This document shows positions 47,270 to 58,640 of a DNA stretch of 64,000 nucleotides, piece after piece (position 1 is the first letter of the stretch; each line of letters opens with the position of its first letter). The notes beneath the pieces are model-generated. The model was not told the origin of the DNA, ran no database searches, and was given only the letters and a program-made list of their open reading frames with translations. Made by a program: the position numbers and the translations under genes. The DNA lies in the NCBI RefSeq assembly GCF_022605725.1, contig NC_065556.1:5952001-6016000 (forward strand), given 5' to 3'. The DNA is from Anthonomus grandis grandis (lineage: Eukaryota > Arthropoda > Insecta > Coleoptera > Curculionidae).

Positions 47270-48760
47270 ATAAAAATCTCCTTAAGTTAGTGCGGGTCTG
47301 AGTCTGCATATTCTGCCAAATCCGTCTTGTTTTTTAACCGTACTATATTTCGGGCTTAACGCTTGTTTTGTGTTCCGTTATCCTAGTTTTTAAATAACAA
47401 CCTGTTTGATCTATATAGACATCCTGACAATCAGGGCATACAATTTTGTACACAACACCACTTTGTAGTTCTTTTTGTCTACTGCATAGTTCTTTCGGTA
47501 TATTTTTACATTTAAATGCGATATTTATTTAGAGTACCAACTAATCTTTCAGACAAATTTTAAAAGTATGGAATTTTTAAAAACTTTTTTTTTCTTAACG
47601 ATCGACTTTACATTTTAAGTTGTTATTAATCGCTGGTTCTTGTTTTTTACTTTTAACAATCAGTTTTGCTTGATAAACATTTTTTACAAGAAATTTTGAT
47701 GTTACCTATATTTTTACTGTAAAATGTCGGGTATGATCATTTTAAAGCACTGTGTTTAAAAATAATATTCATATCTTATGTTGAAAGGGGTGTATTGATT
47801 TGTAATTATGTCATCCCTTAAAAAACGTTGTTTATGGTATCAATCCATTTACTTTTTGTTCCTGTGAGTAAAGCACTTAGAAATAAGATTTTGCTGTTCT
47901 TTTCAATTTCAACGATAATCTGTATTTTATGATGAACATCGTTAAATGTGTTAAAAGCCCTCCGAATCCCATCTGAAATACAAGTAAAAATATGGAACAC
48001 ATATCTTTATGAAAAAATCAACTTTAAAATTGAAGCCTGATAAATACCCTGTAAGCCTGACATGATATCTATTTCGGTGGCAAACAATTTTTTCATGACT
48101 AAACCAAAAATTTGATTATAAAATTCACCATCAATATTAAAATAATTATTGTCAAATGTGAAATTTAAAAGAGTTAAAAATTGTCCTCTTAAAGTATTAC
48201 AATGTGGTTAAATGTTTCACCATCTTTTCTGAATTATTTGTAAAGTCAATTAGAATTTGTGTAAGTAAGGATATCACATCTAAAGAAACAAGTACATAAT
48301 TTTTAGAAATAATAACATTTTAAAGAATAAAGGCTATTTTAGAAGAGTTCAGTAAACATTCAGAAAGATGTTTTAAAAGATTGTATAAAGGAGAACCAAC
48401 AAAACTGACAATAGGCCTAAGTGTTGGGTTATTTTCTTTATGTATTTTAGGTAATATGTATGTTATCAATAAGTTTGTTTTGAGTGTTAAGTATTGTGTC
48501 TTTATAAGGAGTTAGATAAGTATTTACATTGGATAAAAGTAAACTAGCTTTTTTAAAGAAATCTTTTTTACTCTTGTCTGTTCTTCTTATACTCTTATTA
48601 TTGCGTTCAGTTCATTTTTAAAAAATTGTTTAATACTTCTGTTATGGGTGTGATTGTTGTGTTAATGATTTTATTTCTATATTTAATTTTTAGATTTTCA
48701 TAGGTTATTTGGACTAAAATATATTCTGTACCAATAAAAAGGTATTTCAAGGGACTATTA
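47270..48760 (-). pseudogene. Penelope-like retroelement (RT plus GIY-YIG), decayed
   Basis: Read leftward: NTTITPITEVLNNFLKMN (about 48660), then NLLITYILPKIHKENNPTLR and PIVSFVGSPLYNLLKHLSEC (about 48470-48360), which is the characteristic Penelope RT block (LPKIHK ... PLRPIVS). Further on are NIDGEFYNQIFGLVMKKLFA (about 48145) and FNDVHHKIQIIVEIEKNSKI (about 47940). At the end is a GIY-YIG endonuclease-like start, VVLCTK / IVCPDCQDVYIDQTGCYLK (about 47455-47400), and ITEHKTSVKPEI. The RT uses GIY-YIG-nicked DNA as primer in this class. Frames are heavily broken and neither end was located. Confidence 0.7.
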
Positions 48761-49459
48761 ATTGGTGAATATGAAATATTTAATTTTCACACAAGCTTAA
48801 AATATTTTAAATATAATTAGGAAAATCAATGTTTGTTAGGCAAATGTATCATTTCTCTTGATAATGTTATGATTTTCTCCATATTTTTTATTTCTTAGGT
48901 AGTTTACTTTATTTTTCTGTTTCATCCTAATTTGTCTAGATAACGGCTTTTCTATGTCCAAATACAAAATAGTAGTCAAGACTATATAGTAAATTTTAAA
49001 ATATTTCTAAATGTTCTCTAAGTACATTCTCTAGTCGATTTTTATATTAAAAATTTTGTAATAAAGATTTTTAAATAATGCATAGTATCTATTTTAAATG
49101 TAGCTTCTTTTAGTTAGTTAATATTGTAAATCATTAATAGATTTTAAAATGCGATTTGGTGTTACTTTATTATTCCTGCATTGTCACATAAATCTTTTGT
49201 GTTTTGGTTATATTTTAGTTTACAATATATAAACAATATTAAACCTGTTGTATTAAGGAGACATATTTAATTTAGATACCTATAGCATACACACATTAAA
49301 ATGGTATGTCCCCTATACCATAACAAAGGTTTTAAAAAAAAATTAAATGAATATTTGAAAATTATGTAAGAAAATATTCAAATTAAACGAATTTTAATTA
49401 ATTTTCGAAATACTGCTAAACATTTGGAACAATAAAGTGCATGTTTATCCCATGTTGTT
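48761..49459. other. Non-coding stretch, possibly 5' part of the Penelope-like element
   Basis: AT-rich, with no frame I can match. Its position upstream of the RT suggests it may include the element's leader. Confidence 0.3.
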
Positions 49460-50000
49460 AATATCACATCTATTAACCAAAGAGATGTCACACAGCCTGT
49501 TCCTAATATGAAATCTGGCATGCTCCTACTTAAATTGATAATGTCATTTTGCTCAATTTGTAGCTATAGCTTTTGTATACAGTTCAGCAACTCTTCTCTT
49601 ATCTCAAAAATTATTCCTACTTATTTAAAACGTACTTTTCCAGAATAGTTCAAAGGTGCTCGGTAGGATTTAAGTCAAAGGAATGCGTAGACCATAATAA
49701 TACCTGAATATTGTGCTGCTCCAAGAAGTTTGCGGTTATTGAAATATGCAAATGTGTATTTTCTTATCTATGACATCCATAAGTACTAAATTCCCTCGTT
49801 AAGAAATAATGGCCTTCAGATTTAATTAATTCTCGGTTTTCGTTTGCTGCTAAAAACTCTTTAATAGCAACTAAATTAGTACTTAAACTTATCGATAATC
49901 CAGCCCACACGATCAATTTCCGCCTTGGTACCTATCAACTTCTTGAACAATTTGCAATTAAGACTTATCATCAGGTGTCTGCCACGCCCTTAGTCTTTTT
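49460..50000 (-). pseudogene. Tc1-like transposase C-terminal fragment
   Basis: The minus strand reads NFLEQHNIQVLLWSTHSFDL and NPTEHLWTILEKYV-like sequence (about 49735-49630; W read through a TGA). This matches the HNIxVLPWPxxSPDLNPIEHLW block of Tc1 transposases with its final Asp/Glu region. Traces before it (REFSTYGCHR) may be the preceding block. Stops and shifts throughout; no inverted ends found. Confidence 0.5.
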
Positions 50001-50583
50001 GAATCAACACCTAAACTAAACCTGATCGTAGTACATCAGTTCCGTATCAGTTTCGTATCAGTGCCGTATCAGTTCAGCATAAGTGCTATCCGTGCGGTTC
50101 AGTGGTAACAACTCATACACATCCGTTGTAATAAATGGATAAAACGAAAAATTGAAGGATAATTTATAACTCTATATAAGGAATTGGTGGACGATGAAAC
50201 AAAATTTCTTGAATATTGATTTTTTTGAACTTGAAAAAATCATACAATGTAGTAGTAGGTATACAATTTTTTTCAAAGGTATATCAATTTTTATTTTTGA
50301 AACGTGATCTACTTTATCTAAATACATTGTTTATATACTCGTACAAGCTATGTATTTATTCCTGCTGATAATTACCAAAAAATGATCGGAGTGTATTTGG
50401 AAAGGATGTTTGTGTTTGTGACATATTACAGGGAGATGTCAAATTAGTATAGTGGCTTTTTGGAGACATATTTAAAGATGATTCTTGTGTCGTATCACTG
50501 TGAGATATCAAATGGCTTTCACGGTATATTCTTGAAGATCCACTTGGATATTCACTGGATAATGTCCCAGATGTATATACTAC
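50001..50583. other. Non-coding stretch with short degenerate repeats
   Basis: About 50035-50105 repeats the word CGTATCAG three times with spacing of 10-11 bases, then related GTGCGGTTCAGTGG. It may be the subterminal part of the Harbinger element to its right, but no partner end was identified. Confidence 0.3.
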
Positions 50584-51063
50584 CTAAAAATGCGTCAACG
50601 GGATGTGTTGGCGCCGACGTTGATGTAGCAGGTTTTTCCGATTTTTTTTTTTGATTAAGTACTCCATTAACTGAGAAGATGCCGAAGGTGTCCTTTTTTG
50701 AGAAGCTGTTCTTTTTTTAGCCATTTTAGATATTTGCTCAATTTGTTTCACTAGCCTTTGAGTAACGGATGATTGACTTGATTCATCGTCAGTTTGTTTT
50801 GATGCAGTTGAAGTGTTTAGTTTATGTACTGCGCCCGGTATTGTGTTCTCCTCTTCACTGACTTGTTCTTCAAAATGTTGCTGTTCCTCAGTCTGATCTT
50901 TTTGAAATTCAATGTTTCCTCTCGTATCTCTTTTATCAAAAATTTTTTTTAAAAATCCTAATGCTTTGGCATATTTATAAAGTTTTTTTTTCTTGAGGCT
51001 TGTCGACTTTTTGTTGCACTTTTTTTTAAAGATTTCCTGAAATTGTCTCTGATATAATTTCAT
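50584..51063 (-). pseudogene. MADF/BESS-like DNA-binding protein of a Harbinger element, 5' truncated
   Basis: Reads MKLYQRQFQEIFKKKC at the start, then KKKKLYKYAKALGFLKKIFD and KRDTRGNIEFQ, matching the second half of a MADF (Myb-like) domain (YxRxxxxxxxK ... WxYxxxMxFL). The C-terminus is acidic/Gln-rich, then basic (KMAKKRTASQKRT). PIF/Harbinger elements typically encode such a Myb/MADF partner divergently from the transposase, and the transposase is immediately to the right. The first half of MADF is missing, cut at an inverted repeat (51046-51091), so the Met at 51063 is only internal. Confidence 0.65.
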
Positions 51064-51091
51064 CTAAGACGAGATAAAATTATATCAGAGA
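51046..51091. repeat. 20-bp-arm inverted repeat between divergent Harbinger genes
   Basis: TCTCTGATATAATTTCATCT (51046-51065) and AGATAAAATTATATCAGAGA (51072-51091) pair with one mismatch around a 6-base loop. The left arm is also the start of the MADF reading frame. Directly right, TGCTGACCCTA occurs twice (51092 and 51106). Confidence 0.75.
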
Positions 51092-51189
51092 TGCTGACCC
51101 TATCATGCTGACCCTAAAAATAAATTTATTTGCAGTTTATAAACATTAAAATTATCATAAAATTAAGTTTTTTAATAAATAATTTGTTT

Positions 51190-51990
51190 CTGTTAGGTTC
51201 CTAGCTACTGGGATATTCTTTAAAAACTATATCATTTAGTTACCGAATGGGGCACTGTACAGTGCAAAACATTGTAATGGAAACTTGCAAAATCATATTT
51301 GAAAATCTTATAAATAAAATGTTGCCGCAACCTTCAGAAGACATGTGGAACACTGTTGCTGACAGCTTTAACACAATTTGGAATTTCCCCAACTGGTTGG
51401 GAGCGATAGATGGTTAACATTTTACAATTCAAGCACCCCCAAATAGCGGCTCGCAATTTTTAATTACAAAAAAACGTTTTCTATTGTATTGTTGGCACTT
51501 GTTGATGCACATTACAATTTCGTAGCTGTAGATGTTGGTGCGTATGGCAAAAATAGCGATGGTGGCATTTTTGCAAAATCCAATCTAGGAAAAGCACTTC
51601 AAAATAATAGTTTATCTATCCCACAGCATGCACCATTACTAGGTTCAGATATAGAGACTTCTTATGTAATAATTGTAGGTGATAAGGCATTCCCTTTAAA
51701 AAATCTCATGCGCCCATATCCAGGAAGAGAACTGAATAATTCTAAGCGCGTGTTTAACTACCGTTTAAGTAGAGCTCGGAGAACCGTTGAAAACGCTTTT
51801 GGGATTTTATTACAAAAATTTATCTTCACTAGAAGAATCCAGGCTAAACCGGAAAATGTAGATTACATTATCCGGTATAATCCATTATTAGTATTAGTGT
51901 TATAGTAAGGCAATTTATAACTTCATTTTTGATTTTTGAACTGTTGGTTATTATGATATCATGTTTTGTAGTTATGCGACTTTAGGGCTA
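51190..51990 (+). pseudogene. PIF/Harbinger transposase, 5' truncated and broken
   Basis: RFLATGIFF-like sequence starts at about 51196, then MGHCTVQNIVMETCK (about 51250), DMWNTVADSFNTIWNFPNWL (about 51340) and GAIDG followed by a TAA (about 51402-51417; first Asp). The open part 51489-51905 has LALVDAHYNFVAVDVGAYGK (second Asp), SDGGIFAKSNLGKALQNN, VIIVGDKAFPLKNLMRPYPG and RARRTVENAFGILLQKFIF (final Glu). This is the standard DDE_Tnp_4 pattern of Harbinger. The region before RFLATG is missing at the inverted repeat. Cleavage residues survive but stops make the gene non-functional. Confidence 0.85.
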
Positions 51991-52074
51991 AAGTAGCAAA
52001 TAATCTGGCTCCTACATTTGTATAAAACAATCTGTTACGTAACACGGTGAGAGCATTTTTGCCAGCAAGCAAAA

Positions 52075-52340
52075 ACAGGCAATGGTTTCTTCTATTTATA
52101 AGAAAGATTGTATCAAAAGAGTAGTAAATTATAGGAGCATATCACTGCTGAGTGTCTTCTCTAAGTTGTATGCAAATGTATTTTATAGTCACTTAATTTG
52201 TTTTATTAATTGTCAGAACATTCTACTACATTTTTAGTTAGGTTTTAGAAAGGGATGCAAGACCCAAAATATTATTAACAAAATCATCACAGTTGGTCTG
52301 TTTTCTTATTTCAGTCGAGCGTTCTATTTAGTTAATCTCT
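52075..52340 (+). pseudogene. Jockey-type RT fragment
   Basis: MVSSIYKKDCIKRVVNYRSI and SLLSVFSKLYANVFYSHLI lead to a stop and LGFRKGCKT. These equal the RT blocks VxPIYKKG, NYRxISLLSxxSKxxE and FGFRxGxST. The fragment is short and seems to end before the KAFD motif. A different copy from the longer element that follows. Confidence 0.55.
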
Positions 52341-52619
52341 AGATTTTGATTGGCAAGTTCATCAGCTATTGTATTTTAGCCTTTGGCTATTATCTTATTT
52401 GATTGAGCGATTACAATAGGTAAAGATTACTTTTGAAGACAAAGTGCTAAATAGGTTAAGACACATTATTGGGTGTTCAACGATTGGCAGCAACCGAATT
52501 TATTTTTTAAAAAATTCTAATGATCTTTATTATTTCTCAATACAGGTTGTATCTAATTGACAAAAGCTTCTGTGTTATGCCTTTAGCATTTTCATCAGAC
52601 AGCTATAAATATATTCAGT

Positions 52620-55600
52620 ATTTTTTTACGAGGATCGACAAAGGAGAATGAATAATATCATGCTGTTTAATATGGAAATCTTACCACACACTTCAGAAAT
52701 TACCCAAATATCTAATCTTCTAAACTCAGTTACTGGCAAGTAAGTGCATGTCTCAGAAGTGATTAAGTTGGGCAGACCAAATAGTAAAACTCGTAAATGT
52801 CTCAAGATAGTTCTATCAAACAATTCTGATGTAACCAATATACTAAAGAACCAGAAAAGGTTTAGCTCTGCTAAGGCGGAGTATGTTGAGGCTGACCTCA
52901 CTCCTAGTCAGAGGAGTGATTTGCAAAAGGTCAAGGACGTACTTGAGCATCGGCGATCCAATGGAGAAACAAATCTGTACATCAAGTTTGACAATGGCAG
53001 GCCTGTCAACGCCACAAAAAAACTAAATCCTTCCAGCACTTCACACCACCTACGTCTTTGTTATCAAAATGTACGTGGCCTCCCCACCAAGACTGATAAG
53101 CTTTATACAGGGATCTCCATGTGCGACTTTGACCTCATTGCCTTCACCGAAACGTGGCTTCAACCAGATATTCTCGACTCTGAATTGTGTCCAGAAACAT
53201 TTAGAGTGCTCAGATCTGACAGACAGCTGGATAGAGTGGCCGCTACTCGTGATGGTGGCTGCTTGGTCGCAGCTTCTCACAACATCCACCGAGAGAGGGT
53301 TAACTTGGAAGACATCCTTAACTCCACACCACTTATAGATATTTTAGGTTGTAAGCTCACTTATGGTTATTTTGTATTTTATTTATTTGTAATCTATGTC
53401 CCTCCTTGCACAAGCGAGAGAGACTTTGAGACCTTGTGTGAAACAATTATGTCACTGGATCTGGTCCACACAAAACGCGTTATGATTGTTGGAGATTTTA
53501 ATGTTCCGTCTTATCAGACAACCGAAGCTAGCAGTGTCAAGTGCAAGCTTTTGACCAACCTATGCGAGATCCTTGGTCTTAAGCAGTTTAACAATATTCC
53601 AAATGCTAATAATAGGCTTCTTGACTTGGTTTTTTTAAATTTCGACGTTAGTGTCATCAAAAGTATATCACCGCTTATAGACGAAGATTTGCATCATCCT
53701 GCTTTGACAATTTCTTTTAAATCGGCTTCCCCTCATAAATATAATCCTTTTATTTCTAATATCTTTAAGAAGGAAAAAGCATATCGTGATTATAGATCCT
53801 CTCCAACTGAATTTAATTTTTCCAGATACAACAGGCTTCGTCAGACAGTAAAATCTCAAGCCCGTGAGGCCTATAACTTATTTATGACCCAAGCCGAGGA
53901 GAACATTGTCACTGATCCCTCATCGTTTAGGTCTTTTGTTAGAGCTAAGAAAGGTCACTCTTCCCTTCCGTCTATCATGTGCGATGCCAATGGTAATTCT
54001 TTTCAAGGAACAGAAAATATTGTGCCAGCTTTTGCCAAACTTTTTCAGAATGCCTATAAAGATCCAATCAACCTCGCAGAAACCTATCCTCCTTCTTATT
54101 CCTCAGACCTCATTGACATTCTTCCATCAATTACCACTGAGGAAATTATTGCTGCTAGTCGGAGGCTAAAAAACATATTGACAGCCGGTCCACATGGTGT
54201 TCCAAGTTTTGTGGCTAAAGACTGCATGTTTGTCCTTTGTCGGCCTTTATGTCATATTTTTAACCTTATTTTGAAAACTGGCAAATTTCCAGGCGTCTGG
54301 AAATGTGCTAAAGTGAAACCAATTCACAAAAAAGACGATATAAACAGAATCGACAACTACCGACCTATCTTCATGCTTTGCATTTTTTTCAAAACTTTTG
54401 AAACTATTGTTTATAACAGAATTCTTCCCCAAGTTCAATCACTACTCTCTATAGATCAGCACGGTTTTATTCCTAAAAGGTCGTGCATCACTAATCTCTG
54501 TAATGTGACTCATTTTATTTCTTCAGCGCTCGATAGAAAAAGTCAGGTTGATGTGGTGTATACTGATTTCAGTAAGGCTTTCGATCAGATAAATCATAGC
54601 ATTCTGCTGGAAAAATTGAACAAGCAATTCAACTTCTCAGAAAGGCTAATTTCGTTGCTTTCGTCATACCTTATTAACCGTCTACAGTTTGTTGAGGTGG
54701 AAGGCTGCAGATCTAATACCTCTGTTTCAACTTCTGGAGTCCCACAGGGATCCAATCCCATCCCACTTCTTTTTTCTTTTATATTAATGATTTTATAGAA
54801 TTGATTTCCTGCCTTAGACTAGCTTATGCTGATGATCTGAAAATATTCTGGTGTATCAATAGTATCTTGGACTGCTTGTTCTTACAGACTAACTTGGACC
54901 TAATTAGGGGGTTGTTGGTTTTGTTTAATTACAATATAGACAATCAAATCCTCTGTAGAAGTACTTCTATTAATGATCTAGGGGTTGTATTCGACGATAG
55001 GCTGACAATTGTGCCACATATTAAACAGACAGTGACCTTCTCGTTGAAACTTCTGGGTTTTGTCATTCGAAATAGCCGACTCTTTAACTACTCAAACTCA
55101 ATAAAACTTTTCCTTTGTTAGATCAAGACTGGAATACGGTTCCTTAATGTGGTGTCCTTTCTATGAATGCCATGTTGGCTACATCGAGAGTGTTCAGAGA
55201 AGGGTTTTAAAGTTTCTTATGTTTCGTGAGGATGGAATATATCCTGTTAGGGGACATGATCATGATCTAATGTTAGGTAGATTTAATCTGCAATCTCTGA
55301 CCATGAGGAGAACAATTCATTTTGTAACATTCTTATGGAAGTTGGTCAATAATCAAATAAATTCTCCTCATCTCTTGAACGATATTCTATTTCATGTACC
55401 ACGATTTGCTTCTAGAGCAAATATCACTTTTGCTTTAGATCGCGCCAGAACTAACATTAGGTTTCAGGATCCCGTATATCAAATGTGCAGAATTTTTAAT
55501 TCAGTATCATCAACCTGTGACATATTTGTATGCTTCATAAAGGATCTAGTTTTGTCTCTGACAAACCAACAGTTACCATAATTCCTTTTCTCTTTCTTTT

Positions 55601-55842
55601 TTCCCTTATCCCTTGAATCCCTTTCTTTGTTCATTCTAATGTTAATTTACATCTCCTTTAATTTTAATATATACCATGATGTTACTATAGTAATTTAAGT
55701 TTTCCTTATTTTTCTTTCTTTTTGTTATTTAATTTATAGTAATTTAATACTTGTTTACACTTTCAAAACATTAATTGTAGATTTTCCTTAACTTTGCCTG
55801 TTGGAAATAAACTACTACTAAATAAATAAATAAATAAATACT
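52620..55842 (+). mobile_element. Jockey-clade non-LTR retrotransposon with AAAT-repeat tail
   Basis: Coding blocks from the end of ORF1 through endonuclease and RT, then a T-rich 3' UTR, end in TACTACTAAATAAATAAATA (55813-55842 region). The simple repeat tail replaces poly-A. The 5' boundary is not certain; the ORF1-like part starts abruptly near 52620, suggesting 5' truncation. No certain target duplication was found. Confidence 0.75.
52744..55581 (+). pseudogene. Jockey-type ORF1 tail, endonuclease and reverse transcriptase
   Basis: Begins inside a frame: IKLGRPNSKTRKCLKIVLSN and ADLTPSQRSDLQKVK are typical of the ORF1 C-terminal part in such elements. Endonuclease follows: LCYQNVRGLPTKTDKLY (about 53058), LIAFTETWLQPDILDSE (about 53135, with catalytic Glu), VMIVGDFNVPSYQT (about 53480). 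RT blocks are KVKPIHKKDDINRIDNYRPI (about 54310), HGFIPKRSCITNL (about 54460), YTDFSKAFDQINHSI (about 54560) and SGVPQGSNPIPLLF (about 54735). Then a shift leads to LRLAYADDLKIF (about 54815, catalytic). A final frame 55147-55581 carries the C-terminus (SVQRRVLKFLMFR). Only a few shifts break it, so it is fairly young. ORF1 and ORF2 appear fused here, perhaps by a deletion. Confidence 0.85.
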
Positions 55843-56639
55843 TTTCAAAGATAAACTAATTTTTTTAGATACATTTTATAATATATTAATAGGGTAAGTT
55901 ATACTAAAAAACTAATTTTCTGTATGGAAGACCAATAAGGCTAAAAAAGAATTTAAAAGTCAGTATTTGTAATGATAGAGGACAAAATAAAACCAATAAA
56001 AACGAAATAAACACAACAAGCTAATAGGAAATTACATATTTTTTTAGTTGCTTAATTTGAAAAAACAATTTTGAAAAAAAAAATGATTGATAAATAATAT
56101 AAATAGAGATGATTTTTATTTAGAATCAAATTCAAATATATGGTCCAATGGTTGTAACCTTTATGGGTGTGACACTTAAATCACAAAACAATTTTATCAC
56201 TAATCAAAACTCTTTATCCTATTCTCGACACGTGTCTCGCCAAGGGTTTTATATAAGAATAACTAAGCCCTATTTGCTATCTTCAGGAGAAAACCCTGTA
56301 TCTTAAATATTGACAAAGATACCAATAGTTCCAATTTATTGGGAGGCATTATGTATATCTTATTACTGATTTAATATATATTTGGTTACAATACATACAA
56401 TTAGGACATTGACTTCTCAAAAAAGCGCTTAGAAAGAGTGACAAAAATAAGGTTTTCATTTTTAAGACATACTTTTGAGTAATATTTAAAACCTCCATAT
56501 TTGATTTATTTGTTGCTACCCACATGCAGCAATTTAATCGATTGCAGTAATTTTATGGATTCTTCTAGGGACAAATATATTCATTTTAATAATTTATAGT
56601 CTATGAACTGTCTTAACTGGTAGAATTTATAAATAAGTT
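55843..56639. other. AT-rich non-coding stretch
   Basis: No recognisable coding or structured sequence. Confidence 0.35.
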
Positions 56640-57560
56640 TTCTAATTTTAGTTAATATAATATTGTACGTGTGAGTTTCAATTAATTTTTGGGTCGATTG
56701 TAACTCCAAGATATTCGATTTCATTTATTTTTGTTACTTTTAAGTTGCATTTACATTAAGCATGACCCAAGCATTGATATCTGACTTCTTATGATAGAAA
56801 AGCAGACGAAGTTGAATATATTTCTTATTTATTGTCAAATATTTCAAATCAACATTAATGATTCTTGTGGTAATTTCTGCTTTATATCATGTACTTTCTC
56901 AATTACTTCCTTTTATAAATTTCATGTCATCTGTGTAGCAAATTACGTCTCCTTATTCGGCAGTTAACAAATTTAGCAAGTCATTTACTTATATGAAGAA
57001 CAGGATAAGCCCCAACTCCATACCCTGAGGCACACCGAATTCTACCGCACAAGATTCACTATTTATCTTTAAGTTTTAGTCTTTGTCTTCTGCTGCGTAG
57101 ATAGCACCCAATCAACCTATTAGCAGTGCCCCTATTTTGTATATTTTGTCCAGGAGAATACGATGTGTTACAGTGAAAAATGATTTACTTAAATTCAGAA
57201 ATATTTCCATGCACAATTTCTTATTCTAAAGTTTTGTAAACAGATTCTGAAAGTGAAATCACGTCATTCTCAGAACTGCAATTATCTTTAAATCTATATT
57301 GCTGCTCTAGGATTATTTTACTTTTCTGAAGAAACTAAGTTTTTATACACTTCTCAATTAATTTCGAATGATTGATAGTTGTAGCTATTGGCCCATAAAT
57401 ACTGGATTTTTTTTGCCTTCAGTTTTACAAATAGGAGATATACTCGCGTCTTTTAAGCAAAAAGGAAATGTACACGTTTCAAAAATGAGATTTATCAAAT
57501 GTTTTAAAAGCTAAAGCCGATATAAACGAATGTATTTTAATATAAGTACAGCAATCTCGT
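56640..57560 (-). pseudogene. Decayed jockey-type reverse transcriptase fragment
   Basis: Read leftward: LQKSKIILEQQYRFKDNCSS (about 57330, the FGFR-like block), VYKTLE and HGNISEFK (decayed KAFD), QNRGTANRLIGCYLRSRRQR (about 57150-57095), GVPQ-like GYGVGAYP with GVPQGMELG in the neighbouring frame (about 57030), VNDLLNLLTAE followed by CYTDDMKF in place of YADD (about 56985-56920), and NEIEYLGVTIDPKIN-like text (about 56740-56700). Many lesions. Confidence 0.6.
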
Positions 57561-58175
57561 CGGTAACAAGGGCAGAGTTATTTTTAAGATTGTTTATTAC
57601 TTTGAATGTTTCTACTAGGTTAATACTAAACTCAAAAGATCTGCGACATTTAACAGCGACAACATTTGCACAAGTGTAAGATCATATTTAGATACTATAG
57701 TAAATGCGGGTGCACCTTGGCTGCTAAAGGATATTTTTAAAATTGTTTCTTCAAAAAATTGAATTTCAAGGGTGCTGGAAGAAATAATAGTAACATGACA
57801 CACTTTTTGTAATAATACATAATTACGATTGTATAATAGATACAATATAAGATATCAGAGTGCCTACCCAAGAAAATTATTGTGACACCGCAAATGCTTG
57901 AGAATATCAGGGGTCGGCTTAAAGCTAAGAATATTATTACATGTTGGAATTTGGACAACAATTCTAGAATTTACTTGATAAGTAAAGTAGTTTATTTTGA
58001 ATAACATTATTTTTTTCCTTGTTTTTTGAGCTGAGTCCGAGATTCAAAAAGCAATATAGAGAAAATTCAAAGAAATTTTAGTTATCACTCAACATATATT
58101 CTTATCTAAAAATTAAATTATAAGATGCTTCTCCTGTCTAGAGGATTAAAGGTCTTAATATAGTTTTAGGGCCAA
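57561..58175. other. Non-coding stretch, no gene seen
   Basis: AT-rich sequence between the RT remnant and the foldback next to the DIRS element. Two overlapping short minus-strand frames here carry no known motif. Confidence 0.3.
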
Positions 58176-58493
58176 AATTACTAAATCAAATGAACTTACC
58201 TGAAGTTCGATTGTAATTATATGAGGCGTTCATTCCGAAAATATCACATAATTATAACTAAGTAGTATGTGCAAACCTGGCTTCAGCCCACCAAGTTTAA
58301 AGAAAATAAATCCGGTCCTGTCTGTCCCTATGGTGAACTCATCCCATCGCCGTCGTTATCGGCTCGCGTCATTAGGTTTAAAGGGATGAATGTTTTATCA
58401 TTACTGGGATTTGGGATGGGCGGGATGTGATATTTTCGGAATGGACGCCTCATATAATTACAATCGAACTTCAGGTAAGTTCATTTGATTTAG
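58176..58493. repeat. Foldback made of DIRS-end sequence, beside the DIRS left end
   Basis: Arms of about 72 bp (58177-58249 and 58420-58493) are near-perfect inverted copies containing CTTACCTGAAGTTCGATTG and ATGAGGCGT(T/C)CATTCC. The loop (about 58265-58367) is almost identical to the inverted right end of the DIRS element (63598-63712): both carry CCTGGCTTCAGCCCACCAAG and CCGGTCCTGTCTGTCCC. It may be an internally deleted DIRS derivative or part of a complex terminus. Confidence 0.75.
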
Positions 58494-58640
58494 TAATTAT
58501 ATTTCGGCGTCCATTCCTCAATATCACATAATTATAACCAAGTAGATGTTCAAAGAGTCTGTATAATGTAAAACAAAAGTAAAGTGACAAAACAGCTTAT
58601 GCTAGCTATAGCTAAACTGACAAAAGAAAAAAATTAAAAG

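Noticed and set aside
52430..52460. ATTACTTTTGAAGACAAA as a 5' duplication partner of ATACTTTTCAAAGATAAA after the jockey tail
   Set aside because: Only a 7-base exact match; too weak to call a target duplication.
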